From positions 1 to 64,000 of the forward strand of contig NZ_LFNE01000002.1 of NCBI RefSeq assembly GCF_001045455.1: 64,000 nucleotides of DNA, in the 5' to 3' direction. Positions 1-8,695 of the stretch are shown piece after piece. Position numbers and translations under genes: made by a program. This DNA comes from Chryseobacterium sp. FH2 (GTDB lineage Bacteria; Bacteroidota; Bacteroidia; Flavobacteriales; Weeksellaceae). The notes below the pieces were generated by a model, which ran no database searches, was not told the origin of the DNA, and saw only the letters and a list, made by a program, of their open reading frames with translations. Each line of letters starts with the position of its first letter. Positions within the stretch are counted from its first letter, which is position 1.

Positions 1-803
1 AGCATTCCTGCAACAGATTCACCTAAACCACCTAAATAGTTGTGTTCTTCTGCAGTTACAATTTCACCTGTTTTTTCAACTGATTTTAAGATGATTTCTT
101 CATCTAAAGGCTTAATTGTGTGGATATTGATCACCTCACAAGAAATGCCTTCTTTTTCAAGCTCATCAGCAGCAACCAAAGATTCCCAAACAAGATGACC
201 TGTTGCAACAATTGTTACATCTGTTCCTTCCTGTAAAAGAATACCTTTTCCAATTTCGAAAGGCATATCTTCAGGAATAAATACAGGTACAGCAGGTCTG
301 CCAAACCTTAAATATACAGGGCCTTCGTGGTCAGCAATAGCGATTGTAGCAGCTTTTGTCTGGTTGTAGTCGCAAGGATTGATTACCGTCATTCCGGGAA
401 GCATTTTCATCATACCGATGTCTTCCAAAACCTGGTGAGTCGCACCATCTTCCCCTAAAGTAAGACCTGCGTGAGATGCACAGATTTTAACGTTTTTACC
501 GGAATAGGCAACAGACTGACGTATTTGGTCATATACTCTTGATGTAGAGAAATTAGCGAAAGTCCCGGTAAAAGGGATCTTCCCTGTGATGCTAAGACCT
601 GCTGCAAGACCAATCATATTCGCTTCTGCGATACCTACCTGAAAGAATCTTTCCGGAGCTTTTTCAATGAATTTTTCCATTTTCAAAGAGCCGATAAGAT
701 CAGCACAAAGTGCAACTACATTAGGATTTTTGTCTGCCAATTCAGCTAGTCCTGCTCCAAATCCTGAACGAGTATCTTTTTTTTCTGTATATGTATATTT
801 CAT
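1..803 (-). CDS. transketolase, C-terminal subunit (partial, 3' end outside window)
   Basis: This is the pyrimidine-binding and C-terminal half of a two-gene transketolase, cytosolic, acting with thiamine diphosphate in the non-oxidative pentose phosphate pathway. Reading from an ATG at 803, 267 codons are visible before the window edge. Visible family features are the GIAEANM segment around residues 57-63, containing the Glu that activates ThDP, and the LRFGRPAVP segment. The N-terminal half lies 49 nt upstream on the same strand, so the two are surely co-transcribed. Split transketolases are common in Bacteroidetes and archaea. The family assignment is secure; only the length is unknown. 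Confidence 0.95.
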   Translation of the reverse strand, partial: MKYTYTEKKDTRSGFGAGLAELADKNPNVVALCADLIGSLKMEKFIEKAPERFFQVGIAEANMIGLAAGLSITGKIPFTGTFANFSTSRVYDQIRQSVAYSGKNVKICASHAGLTLGEDGATHQVLEDIGMMKMLPGMTVINPCDYNQTKAATIAIADHEGPVYLRFGRPAVPVFIPEDMPFEIGKGILLQEGTDVTIVATGHLVWESLVAADELEKEGISCEVINIHTIKPLDEEIILKSVEKTGEIVTAEEHNYLGGLGESVAGM

Positions 804-852
804 TTTTTTTCTAATTATTAATTAAAGATTACCTTATTACCAATTATTATGA

Positions 853-1704
853 TTAATAATCAGCCGGAGCTTCTAAATATAATTGTTTGAATGCGGTATC
901 CAATTGCTCATCATTTGGAGCTTTTCCGTGCCATGCGTGAGATCCCATCATGTAATCTACACCATAGCCCATTTCTGTATGAAGGATAATTACAACTGGT
1001 TTTTCTTTTCCTGTTTCAGTTTTTGCTTTTTCAAGAATTGCGATTACAGCTTCAAGATCGTTACCGTTTTTCTCTTCCAAAACAGTCCATCCAAAAGCTT
1101 CAAGCTTAGCATGAAGATTCCCTAAGCTCAATACATCATCAGTATCACCGTCAATCTGACGACCGTTGTAATCGATAGTTGAGATAATATTGTCAACTTT
1201 TTTGGCAGCAGCATACATAAACGCTTCCCACACTTGTCCTTCCTGCAATTCTCCATCTCCATGCAGAGTATAAACTAAAGAGCTGTCTCCATCTAATTTT
1301 TTACCTTCGGCTACCCCTAAAGCAACGGAAAGTCCTTGGCCAAGAGAACCTGAAGCAATTCTGATACCCGGAAGACCTTCGTGAGTCGTTGGGTGACCCT
1401 GCAATCTGGAATTTAATTTTCTGAAAGTTCTCAATTCATCTACCGGGAAAAAGTCGAATCTGGCTAAAGTAGAATAGTAAACCGGAGAGATGTGTCCGTT
1501 TGAAAGATAGAAATGATCTTCATTTTTACCTTCCATAGTGAAAGGAAGATTATAGTTCATTATATTTCCATAAAGGGCTGTGAAGTATTCTGTACAACCT
1601 AAACTTCCTCCAGGGTGACCAGAATTTACAGCATGAACCATTCTTAAAATGTCTCTTCTGATTTGCGTAGTAAGAGATTTTAACTCTTCAATACTTTTAC
1701 TCAT
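853..1704 (-). CDS. transketolase, N-terminal subunit
   Basis: ThDP-binding half of the split transketolase (283 aa). GHPGGS lies at residues 29-34, and the ThDP/Mg motif begins GDGELQEG at 149-156 and closes at Asn180 in DYNG. A longer frame opens at 1728, but the preferred start is 1704 (MSKSIEEL): family members begin there, and a TAAATTTG promoter element at 1726-1733 would leave the longer start without a leader. The C-terminal half follows 49 nt downstream. The length fits the N-terminal subunit family. Confidence 0.95.
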   Translation of the reverse strand: MSKSIEELKSLTTQIRRDILRMVHAVNSGHPGGSLGCTEYFTALYGNIMNYNLPFTMEGKNEDHFYLSNGHISPVYYSTLARFDFFPVDELRTFRKLNSRLQGHPTTHEGLPGIRIASGSLGQGLSVALGVAEGKKLDGDSSLVYTLHGDGELQEGQVWEAFMYAAAKKVDNIISTIDYNGRQIDGDTDDVLSLGNLHAKLEAFGWTVLEEKNGNDLEAVIAILEKAKTETGKEKPVVIILHTEMGYGVDYMMGSHAWHGKAPNDEQLDTAFKQLYLEAPADY

Positions 1705-1725
1705 TATATAAGATTTATTTGCACG

Positions 1726-1733
1726 CAAATTTA
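1726..1733 (-). promoter_or_regulatory. TAnnTTTG promoter -7 element of the transketolase operon
   Basis: TAAATTTG on the minus strand, 21 nt upstream of the chosen ATG, fits the flavobacterial -7 consensus. No clear -33 TTG was checked. Confidence 0.6.
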
Positions 1734-1763
1734 CAATTTTTTACTGGCTTACGGAAATGCAAA

Positions 1764-1786
1764 AATCCGGGCGTAAGACCCGGATT
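1764..1786 (-). terminator. rho-independent terminator of the symporter gene
   Basis: Perfect 8-bp stem (AATCCGGG/CCCGGATT) with a 7-nt loop, followed on the minus strand by TTTTT. It lies 88 nt past the stop of the symporter gene and upstream of transketolase. Confidence 0.8.
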
Positions 1787-1873
1787 CTGAAATGTTTATA
1801 TTTTTTGATGTTTTAAAAGGGCTTCAACCAAATACTAAACCACAGGATTGCACTTTAGCTAAAATTTTAAAAA

Positions 1874-3313
1874 CTATTTTTTTCTAATCAGCCATAGTCC
1901 GATAAAAGTGAGAAGACCATTGATTATTAATAATTCTAATCCAATTTTAAATTCTCCGAAAAGATTTTCCTGATATTTATCAATAAAATAAGATGCGATA
2001 GGAGAGGCAATACAAACGAAAGGCACCAATCTATCTTCGACTTTATATTTTGTAAAAATCCCGAAAGCAAAAAGCCCTAAAAGTGGTCCGTAGGTAAATC
2101 CTGCCAGTTTAAGGATTAAACCAATCATGGAATTATCATTAATTATTTTAAAAATAATTACCATAATTAAGAAAGACAGTGCCACAATCAGGTGAACATT
2201 TTTTCTGAATCTTTCCTTTTTCTTTTCATCCCAGTCTTTTTTTTCTTTCATTCCAAAAACATCGATGCATAAAGAAGATGTCAATGCTGTCATTGCTCCG
2301 TCTGCACTTGGGAATAAAGCTGAAATTAAAGCAATAATAAAGATAATAGAAATGAAAGAAGGCATATGATTCAATGCTACATCAGGAAAGAGCTGATCTC
2401 CCGCACTTGTTACATGTTCCTGCGCACCATAAAGGTGGAGAAGCCCTCCCATATAAAGGAAAAGTGAAATGACACCAAGTAAAATAAAACCCAGGGTAAC
2501 CATATTTTTCTGGGAATCTTTCAGCCTGGTTACAGACAAACTTTTCTGCATCATTTCCTGATCAATTCCTGTCATTGTAATCGTAATAAAAGCTCCTGCC
2601 AGGACTTGTTTGATAAAAAAACTTTTTTGGTTCGGATCAAAATCAAAAATTTTAGTATATCCTTTGTCGTTCATAGCTGTAAGGCTTTCTCCAACATTTA
2701 GACCTAAATGATTCAGCATATAAATTGTGCAGATTATCAATCCCAGAAGCATGCAGGATGTTTGTAAAGTATCTGTCCAGACGATGGTTTTCACACCTCC
2801 TTCATACGTGTAAAGAATAATCATTCCTAAAATAATTAACGTTGTGACAATAAACGGGACTCCCAGGCTATCTAAAATTGAAACCTGTAAAATATTCACA
2901 ACAAGATATAATCTGGCAGTTGCTCCCACTAATCTTGAGACAATGAAAATCCAGGCTCCTGATTTATAGGAAAGCTGTCCCATCCTTTGCTGGAGATAAC
3001 CGTAAATGGAGGTTAATTTTAAGCGATAATATAAAGGAAGAAGAACATAGGCAATAATCACATAACCAATCAGATATCCGATTGTGATTTGTAAGTAGGC
3101 AAATTTGTCATTTCCGACTGCTCCCGGAACACTCACAAAAGTTACTCCCGAAAGTGAGGTCCCAATCATACCGAAGGCTACAAGCATCCAATTACTTTTC
3201 CGGTTTCCGATGAAAAAACTTTCATTATCGCTCCCTTTTCCTGTACGGTAAGCTACCCAAAGTAACAATGCGAAATAGATGATAATGATAGATAACAATA
3301 TAATTGGAGACAT
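1874..3313 (-). CDS. sodium:solute symporter family (SSF) transporter
   Basis: Inner-membrane Na+-coupled symporter, 479 aa, with about 13 hydrophobic segments spread over the whole length and a start immediately ahead of TM1. The family core is recognisable: GMIGTSLSGVTFVSVPG near residues 48-64 resembles the first sodium-binding helix, and GIDQEMMQKSL near 250 resembles the TM6-TM7 region of SSF members. The substrate cannot be told from sequence; sugars, sialic acid, proline and iodide are all possible in this superfamily. It is a monocistronic gene with its own promoter and terminator. Family confidence is high, substrate unknown. Confidence 0.9.
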   Translation of the reverse strand: MSPIILLSIIIIYFALLLWVAYRTGKGSDNESFFIGNRKSNWMLVAFGMIGTSLSGVTFVSVPGAVGNDKFAYLQITIGYLIGYVIIAYVLLPLYYRLKLTSIYGYLQQRMGQLSYKSGAWIFIVSRLVGATARLYLVVNILQVSILDSLGVPFIVTTLIILGMIILYTYEGGVKTIVWTDTLQTSCMLLGLIICTIYMLNHLGLNVGESLTAMNDKGYTKIFDFDPNQKSFFIKQVLAGAFITITMTGIDQEMMQKSLSVTRLKDSQKNMVTLGFILLGVISLFLYMGGLLHLYGAQEHVTSAGDQLFPDVALNHMPSFISIIFIIALISALFPSADGAMTALTSSLCIDVFGMKEKKDWDEKKKERFRKNVHLIVALSFLIMVIIFKIINDNSMIGLILKLAGFTYGPLLGLFAFGIFTKYKVEDRLVPFVCIASPIASYFIDKYQENLFGEFKIGLELLIINGLLTFIGLWLIRKK

Positions 3314-3335
3314 ATTTTACTCGATTAAAATTTTA

Positions 3336-3343
3336 CAAATATA
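3336..3343 (-). promoter_or_regulatory. TAnnTTTG promoter element of the symporter gene
   Basis: TATATTTG on the minus strand, 22 nt upstream of the symporter ATG. Confidence 0.6.
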
Positions 3344-3374
3344 GTTTTTTTATGTTCTGCTCAAAAAGAAAAAG

Positions 3375-3400
3375 ACCTTCCGGATTTTGCTCCGGAAGGT
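3375..3400 (-). terminator. terminator of the YjdI-OsmC-GNAT operon
   Basis: Perfect 10-bp stem (ACCTTCCGGA/TCCGGAAGGT), 6-nt loop, then CTTTTTCTTTTT on the minus strand, 30 nt after the GNAT stop codon. Confidence 0.85.
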
Positions 3401-3429
3401 TTTGTATTTGGGGTTATTAAATGATCTGA

Positions 3430-3732
3430 TTATTGTGCCTGAGTCTGATTCACTAAAACATCCTGAAGTTCTTCGTGTTTCTGGAAAGTAGCTTTTGCAA
3501 AAGGACACAGCGGAATAATAGTTTTTCCGTTTTTTCTTGCAAATTCTACCGCAGCTTCCAGCATTTCCTTTCCAACGCCCTTGCCGTTGTATGCTTCTTC
3601 CACTTCAGTATGGTCAATGATAAATCTCTCTTCTCCAGCCCAGGTATAAGTCATAAGCCCTGCGCGGTTTCCATCTATGAATGCTTCAAAATTTCCGTGT
3701 TTTTCGTCGTTGTTTTGTTTTACTTCAATCAT
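3430..3732 (-). CDS. small GNAT-like N-acetyltransferase (YjdJ/Gtn type)
   Basis: A 100-aa protein matching the short GCN5-related family (Acetyltransf_CG) rather than a full GNAT. The acetyl-CoA pyrophosphate loop is GKGVGK at residues 50-55, preceded by the VEEAYNG strand and followed by a helix and an IIPLCPFAK segment with Cys76, as in this family. Substrate unknown. It lies 1 nt after the OsmC gene and last in a three-gene operon with OsmC and a YjdI-like protein; yjdI and yjdJ are also neighbours in E. coli, which supports the call. Confidence 0.88.
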   Translation of the reverse strand: MIEVKQNNDEKHGNFEAFIDGNRAGLMTYTWAGEERFIIDHTEVEEAYNGKGVGKEMLEAAVEFARKNGKTIIPLCPFAKATFQKHEELQDVLVNQTQAQ

Positions 3733-3733
3733 A

Positions 3734-4132
3734 TTATGAGAATTTGGTTAATATTTCTATTTCGTTTGTTAGTATTTTATGGATAGGGCAGGCGTCTGCA
3801 ATAGTGCGGAGCCTTTTCATTTGTTCTTCATCAAGATTGGTACCTTCAAAAGTAATGTCTCTTTTAAAAACAGCTCTTTTTGTCAAAGGAAAATTTTCCA
3901 ATTCCACTTCTACATTGATTTTTTCGATATCCCATTCTTTCCTGTCGATATACATTCTTAAAGTAGCGGCAGTACAGCTTGCCAAAGAAGTTGCAAGAAT
4001 TTCAAATGGATTAAATCCTTTATTTTGTCCACCTTTATCTATGGGTTCGTCAGTTATCAGGGTATTTTCACCGGCAATAACTTCTGTATAATATTTTTCT
4101 TTTCCTAAGCTTGCTTTTACCGTAACAGCCAT
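3734..4132 (-). CDS. OsmC family peroxiredoxin-like protein
   Basis: 132 aa, cytosolic. OsmC/Ohr proteins reduce organic hydroperoxides with two conserved cysteines. Both are present: Cys53 in LATSLASCTAA and Cys115 in ADACPIHK. The DEPIDKGGQNKGFNPFE segment near 28-44 is typical of the OsmC (YhfA-like) branch. Its start codon overlaps the stop of the [4Fe-4S] protein gene by one base (TAATG), indicating translational coupling. Role inferred: detoxification of organic peroxides. Confidence 0.92.
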   Translation of the reverse strand: MAVTVKASLGKEKYYTEVIAGENTLITDEPIDKGGQNKGFNPFEILATSLASCTAATLRMYIDRKEWDIEKINVEVELENFPLTKRAVFKRDITFEGTNLDEEQMKRLRTIADACPIHKILTNEIEILTKFS

Positions 4133-4377
4133 TATTTTTCTGTATTGAATTTATAACTTAACGCTCCTGAAGGGCATAAATCAATTTGATTTTTCAGCTC
4201 TATCGGGGTCGCATTTTCTGCTTTTATCCAAGGTCTGTCTTTCGGATTATACACTTTTGGAAGTGTTTTCACACAAACAGCAGAATGTATGCATTTCTGA
4301 GGCTGCCAGATGACAGTAATCTCTCCGTTAGCGTATTCATGTGTTTCCATACCAATTTTTCTTTTAATGATTTTCAA
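4132..4377 (-). CDS. YjdI-like (4Fe-4S) mono-cluster protein
   Basis: 81 aa, matching the divergent ferredoxin-like Fer4_19 family. Cysteines sit at 29 and 35 in QPQKCIHSAVC and at 68 in DLCPSGAL, which fits a single Fe-S cluster site. Function is unknown in the family. The start is uncertain: Met1 (4377) or Met10 (METHEY, 4350), and the promoter element at 4403-4410 allows either. First gene of the YjdI-OsmC-GNAT operon. Confidence 0.85.
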   Translation of the reverse strand: MKIIKRKIGMETHEYANGEITVIWQPQKCIHSAVCVKTLPKVYNPKDRPWIKAENATPIELKNQIDLCPSGALSYKFNTEK

Positions 4378-4402
4378 TTCTTCTGTCAGGAATCAACCAT
4401 AT

Positions 4403-4410
4403 CAAAGTTA
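4403..4410 (-). promoter_or_regulatory. TAnnTTTG promoter element of the YjdI-OsmC-GNAT operon
   Basis: TAACTTTG on the minus strand, 25 or 52 nt upstream of the two possible ATGs. It makes this operon a transcript separate from the pirin/FMN reductase genes. Confidence 0.6.
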
Positions 4411-4563
4411 TATCTAATAAAAACTTATGGCAATATAAGGATAAAAAAATGAAGTGGCGATTTCCCAAATATAAAATTATTGTGAAAATATGTTATTTAA
4501 ATTTAGAACATATTGTTTCTTTTTAACCTTGAATTTTCTCCTTTGGATTTCTTCCTTTAGTCA

Positions 4564-5097
4564 CTAATTTTTAACCTGATCTTTAAAGTTTCTGATTTTG
4601 TCCTTTAGTTCTTTCAGCATTTCAGGATTGATAACGCCACTTTCCAAATCAAAATTTTCATAAAACTTTGAAAGCGAAAAAGTATCTTTGATATCAGCTC
4701 CGAATTGCGGGAAAAAAGTTTTTGCTGTATTCATCACATTTCCCCCACCATAGCCTCCCGGAGAAGTTGACATCAAAAACATGGGTTTATTTTGAAAAAC
4801 TTTTACATTGATTCTTGAAGCCCAGTCGAAAATATTCTTAAAAGCGGCACTGTACGATCTATTGTGCTCTGCAAGCGAACAGATGATGACATCACATTCT
4901 TCAATGTGTTTTAAAAAATTGTGAGCTTCATCCGGAAAGCCTTTCTTTTCGCGGTCAACAGAAAAAACGGGCATATCAAAATCATTTAAATCAATCAAGT
5001 TAATTTCTTCATTCTGAAAATCTTTCAAAACAAATTTTACCAATTCTCTGTTGATGGAAGTGGAGGATGTACTTCCTGCAAATGCCAATATTTTCAT
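4564..5097 (-). CDS. NADPH-dependent FMN reductase family protein
   Basis: 177-aa flavodoxin-fold oxidoreductase of the FMN_red family. The phosphate-binding loop is AGSTSSTSIN at residues 7-16 directly after the first strand, and STSPGGYGGG lies near 110-119 in the flavin-binding loop. Members reduce FMN, quinones or azo compounds with NAD(P)H; substrate not predictable. It lies 18 nt downstream of a pirin gene, so the two are probably one transcript, which suggests a role in quinone or flavonoid redox stress. Confidence 0.9.
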   Translation of the reverse strand: MKILAFAGSTSSTSINRELVKFVLKDFQNEEINLIDLNDFDMPVFSVDREKKGFPDEAHNFLKHIEECDVIICSLAEHNRSYSAAFKNIFDWASRINVKVFQNKPMFLMSTSPGGYGGGNVMNTAKTFFPQFGADIKDTFSLSKFYENFDLESGVINPEMLKELKDKIRNFKDQVKN

Positions 5098-5115
5098 TGT
5101 TTATTTTTAAATTTT

Positions 5116-6018
5116 TTAAGACTTTCTATTTAAAATTGCCTTTGGAAGTGGTACATATTCTTTCTCGTCGCCCGGAACCAAAGGAAAGGCATCGTGATTT
5201 TGATCATTCCAGTTTACTTTGGCTTCATCGATCACTTCTTTGTCTGAATTTACAAAATTCCAGAATATGAAACGCTCTTCATCGAATGGTTCACCTCCGA
5301 AAAGATAAACCGTTCCGTTTTCACTCATATCAAATTCACAAAGTTTCGTGTCTTTGGCAATCATTAATTGTTTTGAGCCGTAAGAGTTTCCGTCTGTAGA
5401 AACTGTTCCATCCAAGACATACATGGCTGCTTCACCATATAAATCTTTTCCGATACTGATTTTTTTTGCATCTTTAGTTTTAATTTCAATGAAGAATAAT
5501 TTGCTGTGCACAGGAACCGGCGATTTTTTACCAAAAGCTTCACCTGCAATCAGTTTATATTGAATTCCATCTTCTTCCCAAACCGGAATATCGTCTGCCT
5601 CAATATGATGAAAAGTTGGTTCAGACTGCTCCAGATGTTTTGGAAGTCCTACCCAGATTTGGAATCCGTGAAGTTTTTTATCAGAATGTCTTAAATATTC
5701 CGGAGTTCTTTCTGAGTGTACCACACCTTTTCCTGCGGTCATCCAGTTTACAGCTCCGGGTTTTATTTCAAGAGCGCTTCCAATACTGTCTCTATGAAAA
5801 ATGGAGCCCTCTAAAAGGTAAGTCAATGTTGAAAGCCCTATATGCGGATGTGGCGGAACATCAAGATTTTGATAATCTTTAAGCTCAGATGGTCCCATAT
5901 GGTCAATAAAAACGAAAGGGCCGACTGCTCTTTTTTCCCGGAAAGGCAATAGTCTTCCCACCAAAAAGTTTCCTATATCTGCTGATTTTTCTTCTATAAT
6001 AAGTCCGATATTTGACAT
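5116..6018 (-). CDS. pirin family protein (cupin), copy 1
   Basis: 300 aa, bicupin. The metal ligands of human pirin (His56, His58, His101, Glu103) are all matched, at His57, His59, His101 and Glu103 (PPHPHIGL and VVHSERTP). Bacterial pirins such as YhhW have quercetin 2,3-dioxygenase activity, others act as redox-sensitive regulators. Co-oriented with a second pirin 134 nt upstream and an FMN reductase 18 nt downstream. The two pirins are clearly diverged, so this is not a recent duplication. Family certain, substrate unknown. Confidence 0.94.
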   Translation of the reverse strand: MSNIGLIIEEKSADIGNFLVGRLLPFREKRAVGPFVFIDHMGPSELKDYQNLDVPPHPHIGLSTLTYLLEGSIFHRDSIGSALEIKPGAVNWMTAGKGVVHSERTPEYLRHSDKKLHGFQIWVGLPKHLEQSEPTFHHIEADDIPVWEEDGIQYKLIAGEAFGKKSPVPVHSKLFFIEIKTKDAKKISIGKDLYGEAAMYVLDGTVSTDGNSYGSKQLMIAKDTKLCEFDMSENGTVYLFGGEPFDEERFIFWNFVNSDKEVIDEAKVNWNDQNHDAFPLVPGDEKEYVPLPKAILNRKS

Positions 6019-6152
6019 GACGTATAAAATGGTTTTTAAGGATTAAATGAATTAATGTAATAAAATGTTACTGTGTTACCAATCAGAAACATCCTTATAT
6101 AAAGTTAATAAAAAAAGAAACTATTGAGGTTTAAGTAAAGTTTAAATCTTAC

Positions 6153-7028
6153 TTACTCTGCCAAATAACCAAATCTGCCCAAATTGAAGTCTTCGAAAGC
6201 CTGCATGATTTCTTCCCGGGTATTCATCACAAAAGGTCCATGAGGATAAATAGGTTCGTTCAGTGGCAGCCCGCTTATGATTAATATAATTGAATCTTCT
6301 GTGGCTTCTATAGTGAAAGTTTCACCGTCATTCTGAAATAGGACAAAATTATCGGCAGGAACTTTTTCTTCGCCATTTACGGTAATACTTCCTTCAATAA
6401 CCAAAGCCCCAGTATTATAGGTTGCGGGAAAGTCAAACGTAGCTTTTCCGCCGGCTTTCAATTTTGCATTCATCATGTTTACAGGACTGAATGTAAAAGC
6501 GGGACCTTTATGATTGTTATATTCACCGGCGATAATCTCTATAAAACCGTTTTCACCTAAATCTACCTTTTCCATATCAGAGTTTTTGATAGCCTGATAT
6601 TTTGGACAGCTCATTTTATAAACGGAAGGCAGATTTACCCAAAGTTGTACCATCTGGAAGACGCCGCCTTTTTTTGCCCATTCTGTTTCGTGATATTCTT
6701 TATGTAAAATACCTTTTGCAGCAGTCATCCATTGTACATCACCCTCGCCGATGATTCCGCCGCCGCCCGCACTGTCGTGATGCTGAACCCGACCTTGATA
6801 AGCGATAGTAACAGTTTCAAAACCTCTGTGAGGATGTACACCGACACCTTTTGGCTGATCTGTTCCATTAAAATGATATTTTGAATTATAATCAAGCATG
6901 ATGAAGGGATCCATTCTTTTCATGTCTAATTTGTAAGCACTTGGAATAAAATTATGGACTCTGAACCCGTCTCCCACAAAATGTGCAGGTTTTGGAGGTA
7001 TAATGATTTCTATATTTTTTGTTGCCAT
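6153..7028 (-). CDS. pirin family protein (cupin), copy 2
   Basis: 291 aa. Metal-binding residues are complete: His65 and His67 in VHPHRGFET, His109 and Glu111 in ILHKEYHE. The GGGGIIGEGDVQWM region (88-101) is the usual loop before the fourth ligand strand. It is the first gene of the pirin-pirin-FMN reductase run, with its own promoter element at 7054-7061. Expected activity is quercetinase-like or redox-sensing, which is a family inference. Confidence 0.94.
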   Translation of the reverse strand: MATKNIEIIIPPKPAHFVGDGFRVHNFIPSAYKLDMKRMDPFIMLDYNSKYHFNGTDQPKGVGVHPHRGFETVTIAYQGRVQHHDSAGGGGIIGEGDVQWMTAAKGILHKEYHETEWAKKGGVFQMVQLWVNLPSVYKMSCPKYQAIKNSDMEKVDLGENGFIEIIAGEYNNHKGPAFTFSPVNMMNAKLKAGGKATFDFPATYNTGALVIEGSITVNGEEKVPADNFVLFQNDGETFTIEATEDSIILIISGLPLNEPIYPHGPFVMNTREEIMQAFEDFNLGRFGYLAE

Positions 7029-7053
7029 AACAATTGTGGTTTTTTATTTTATA

Positions 7054-7061
7054 CAAAGTTA
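7054..7061 (-). promoter_or_regulatory. TAnnTTTG promoter element of the pirin run
   Basis: TAACTTTG on the minus strand, 25 nt upstream of the pirin-2 ATG. Confidence 0.55.
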
Positions 7062-7139
7062 TTACAACGAGAAATCAGGCGCATTGATCTGTGGTAATTT
7101 AAGGAAGGAGATAGTATTTAAATGGTTTTATCTCATAGC

Positions 7140-8543
7140 TTATTCTTCTGATTTCAGGTTTTTTCCATCCGAAATATGAAGTCTTCTGAATACAAATCCT
7201 GATATAATGGTAAGTATTCCGATGGTTAGGAACGTCCATCTGAAAGCATTGTGTATTTCGTGCTTGATGAGTTCCGGGCTGTTTTCGAATATTTTTAGGA
7301 CAATCAATCCAAAAGCAATTCCGAAGCCAATAGCAAGTTGCTGATTTACTGATAATAATGAGTTTCCGCTGCTGGTCTGGAAATTTCGTAAATCTGCAAT
7401 GGAAATTGTATTCATCGAGGTAAACTGTATCGAATTGAAGAATCCTAAAACGGAAATAATAGGAATGAACCAATACAGGGAAGTATGAATATCCGGAATA
7501 GCAAGCATACAGATTAATGTTCCGATAATAAATGTGTTGATCATCAATGTTTTCCTATACCCGAAATTATTTAAAATTTTAATGACATATGATTTTCCAA
7601 ACATTGCTGTAATCGCCATTGGAGCAATAATCCAGCCTGATGTTACGGCTGATTGTTTGTATGCAATCTGAATCATTAATGGCAATAACAATGGAACTGA
7701 GCTGATTCCCAATCTTGTTGCTAAATTCCCGACAATTCCCACTCTGAAAGTTCTTACCTGAAATAAATTCAAAGGAAATATAGGACTGTCATCTCTTTTT
7801 GCATGTCTGTAATAATAATACATGAAAAGGAAACCTAAAATGAACACTACCAATACCGGAGTGGTATTTTGCAAATCTCCAAAAAGTTCCAGTGAAATGG
7901 AAAGCAAAAGAGATGCAGCTGCAAATATCAAAAATCCCTTTAAATCAAAATCGACATCTGTAGACCGGTAATTAGGCATATATTTTATACCTAAAATAAT
8001 TCCTAATATTCCAATCGGAATATTGATAAGGAAAATCCAGTGCCATGAAAGATAATCTACCATATAGCCTCCAACCAGCGGACCTAAAACCGGACCAATA
8101 AGCGCCGGAATAATAGCAAAATTCATTGCCTTTAATAACTCGTTTTTGTCAAACGTTTTAATTAATGCCAATTTTCCGACTGGCGTCATTAAGCTTCCTC
8201 CGACTCCCTGAATGACACGTGAAATAACAAGATGTGTAAGATTCTGAGACATCGCGCAAAACAATGAGCCTAAGCTGAAAAGTATTAATGAGAAAATAAA
8301 AACTTTTTTCGTTCCGAATCTATCTGCCAAAAATCCGCTTGCAGGCATAAAAACAGCCAGTGTCAGCACATAACTGATAATGGCATTTTGCATATTGAGC
8401 GGAGATTCCTGTAAATCTTTTGCGATGGAGGGCAGGGAAGTATTCAAAATGGTTGAATCCAGCATTTGCATGAAAATCGCGGTAGCAAGAATCAGTGGTA
8501 GAATTTTTTTTATCGAATTGGGCTGCGAAGTTACTTCTGACAT
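7140..8543 (-). CDS. MFS drug exporter, DHA2 (14-TM, EmrB-like) family
   Basis: 467-aa inner-membrane proton-driven exporter. The N-terminal MLDSTILNTSLPSIA segment (about 26-40) is the DHA2 signature in TM1, and motif A is GFLADRFGTKK in the loop after TM2. IQGVGGSLMTPVG (about 113-125) resembles TM4 and GPVLGPLVGGYM the antiporter motif C in TM5. Length fits EmrB/HsrA-like proteins. No EmrA-type adaptor or TolC partner lies beside it. It lies 111 nt after the pirin 2 promoter region but reads toward 7140, so it is a separate unit ending in that gap. Substrate unknown. Confidence 0.92.
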   Translation of the reverse strand: MSEVTSQPNSIKKILPLILATAIFMQMLDSTILNTSLPSIAKDLQESPLNMQNAIISYVLTLAVFMPASGFLADRFGTKKVFIFSLILFSLGSLFCAMSQNLTHLVISRVIQGVGGSLMTPVGKLALIKTFDKNELLKAMNFAIIPALIGPVLGPLVGGYMVDYLSWHWIFLINIPIGILGIILGIKYMPNYRSTDVDFDLKGFLIFAAASLLLSISLELFGDLQNTTPVLVVFILGFLFMYYYYRHAKRDDSPIFPLNLFQVRTFRVGIVGNLATRLGISSVPLLLPLMIQIAYKQSAVTSGWIIAPMAITAMFGKSYVIKILNNFGYRKTLMINTFIIGTLICMLAIPDIHTSLYWFIPIISVLGFFNSIQFTSMNTISIADLRNFQTSSGNSLLSVNQQLAIGFGIAFGLIVLKIFENSPELIKHEIHNAFRWTFLTIGILTIISGFVFRRLHISDGKNLKSEE

Positions 8544-8597
8544 TTTGTTTTTAGACTGAAAATTTTTAAAATTTCCAGGTTTATTTTTAGTTTAAAG

Positions 8598-8630
8598 AAG
8601 ACTGTTATAATAACATATAATAACAGTCTT
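8598..8630. repeat. stem-loop between the MFS gene and the secreted protein gene
   Basis: A perfect 10-bp inverted repeat (AAGACTGTTA/TAACAGTCTT) with a 13-nt, AT-rich middle; TTTTTCTT follows on the plus strand. It may be a second terminator for the gene at 8696-9508 or part of the MFS leader. Confidence 0.5.
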
Positions 8631-8660
8631 TTTCTTAGATGAAGAAATCTATATAAAATT

Positions 8661-8692
8661 AAAAAGTCTTGTGAAATTTCACAAGACTTTTT
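8661..8692 (-). terminator. terminator of the unknown secreted protein gene
   Basis: A perfect 32-nt palindrome with poly-A and poly-T ends, 3 nt past the stop codon at 8696; it could work in both directions. Confidence 0.85.
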
Positions 8693-8695
8693 AAT

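Noticed and set aside
7099..7473. 124-codon minus-strand frame in the MFS region
   Set aside because: It overlaps the end of the MFS exporter gene in another frame, and its translation has no membrane or domain pattern.
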